Shown piece after piece: positions 63,759 through 64,000 of a stretch of 64,000 nt of DNA. The notes beneath the pieces are model-generated. The model was not told where the DNA came from and did no database searches. It worked only from the letters and a program-made list of their open reading frames with translations. Source of the stretch: Pseudomonas sp. G2-4 (GTDB lineage Bacteria; Pseudomonadota; Gammaproteobacteria; Pseudomonadales; Pseudomonadaceae). The stretch lies in the NCBI RefSeq assembly GCF_030064125.1, contig NZ_CP125957.1, forward strand, positions 2,542,001-2,606,000. Direction: 5' to 3'. Position 1 is the first letter of the stretch. Each line of letters starts with the position of its first letter. The position numbers were made by a program, and so were the translations under genes.

Positions 63759-64000
63759 TCAGAGCCTATCGAGGGGGATCTTCAGGTAGCGCGTACCGTT
63801 CGCCTCCGGCTCGGGGAAGTGCCCGGCGCGCATGTTGACCTGCACCGATGGCAGGATCAGCGTCGGCATGTCCATCGAGGCATCGCGCTTGGTGCGCATC
63901 GCGACAAATTCCTCTTCACTGATGCCGTTACGCACATGAACGTTGTCGGCGCGTTGCTCGGCCACGGTGCTGGCGAACTGAACCTCGCGGCCATCCGGCT
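63759..64000 (-). CDS. MBL-fold hydrolase, probable persulfide dioxygenase (C-terminal part)
   Basis: The last 80 or so codons of a gene entering from the right edge. The readable end contains NVHVRNGISEEEFVAMR, then PTLILPSVQVNMRAG, typical of the C terminus of Blh/ETHE1-like metallo-beta-lactamase-fold proteins, which oxidise glutathione persulfide to sulfite. The metal ligands lie outside the window. It is the first visible gene of the sulfide operon; its regulator (BigR or FisR type in related operons) is probably beyond the edge. The in-frame GTG at 63965 is internal, not the start. Confidence 0.82.
   Translation of the reverse strand, partial: PDGREVQFASTVAEQRADNVHVRNGISEEEFVAMRTKRDASMDMPTLILPSVQVNMRAGHFPEPEANGTRYLKIPLDRL

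Overview
The window looks like a chromosome segment of a fluorescent-group Pseudomonas. Codon use is GC-rich and typical of the genus. A galactose dehydrogenase matches the P. fluorescens enzyme as I remember it, a REP-type palindrome pair is present, and the main locus is a lipopeptide siderophore cluster of the corrugatin / ornicorrugatin / histicorrugatin type. No rRNA, tRNA, CRISPR array or complete insertion sequence was seen.

Layout. 1-630: N-terminal part of a membrane sensor that runs off the left edge. 877-3469: an SbmA/YddA-like ABC transporter and a FhuF-type ferric reductase, divergent around a strong Fur box. 3685-42149: one 38.5-kb minus-strand gene block for a non-ribosomal lipopeptide siderophore. 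In reading order it holds a stand-alone SyrP-like hydroxylase, a FAAL-T-C starter protein, a second stand-alone hydroxylase, four NRPS proteins and a PvdE-like exporter. 42400-45991, divergent from it: a TonB-dependent receptor and a diaminobutyrate aminotransferase, with a Fur-type site in the shared promoter. 46069-48931: a binding protein / diguanylate cyclase / binding protein operon. 49263-51390: TetR regulator and amidase around nested palindromes. 51631-55534: an AT-richer accessory stretch with a small DUF6124-like gene, a structured leader and two unrecognised proteins. 56032-57854: DeoR regulator and galactose dehydrogenase. 57961-58800: YghU-type GST. 58981-64000: a sulfide/persulfide detoxification operon (MBL-fold protein, phosphatase-like/SQR fusion, TauE/SafE, two YeeE/YedE halves, a DUF2892 protein, a flavin monooxygenase).

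How the siderophore genes fit together. Reading adenylation-domain pocket residues by eye gives this collinear prediction: acyl - betaOH-His - Dab - basic residue (Orn-like code) - Ser - D-Ser - betaOH-Asp - Dab - betaOH-Asp. That is eight residues from eight adenylation domains. Three Fe(II)/2-oxoglutarate hydroxylases are present for three predicted hydroxylated residues. Two NRPS proteins start with a condensation-like domain that has lost its catalytic His pair ('interface' domain). In both cases the preceding protein carries an extra condensation domain at or near its C terminus. A third condensation-superfamily domain, epimerase-like but lacking the catalytic His, follows the first Asp module. 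The aminotransferase would supply Dab, the PvdE-like ABC protein would export the product, the TonB receptor would import the ferric form, and FhuF with the SbmA-like transporter would handle iron release or siderophore traffic.

Limits. Substrate calls come from manual alignment to the GrsA pocket. Acyl length, hydroxylation stereochemistry and the exact product cannot be read from the sequence.
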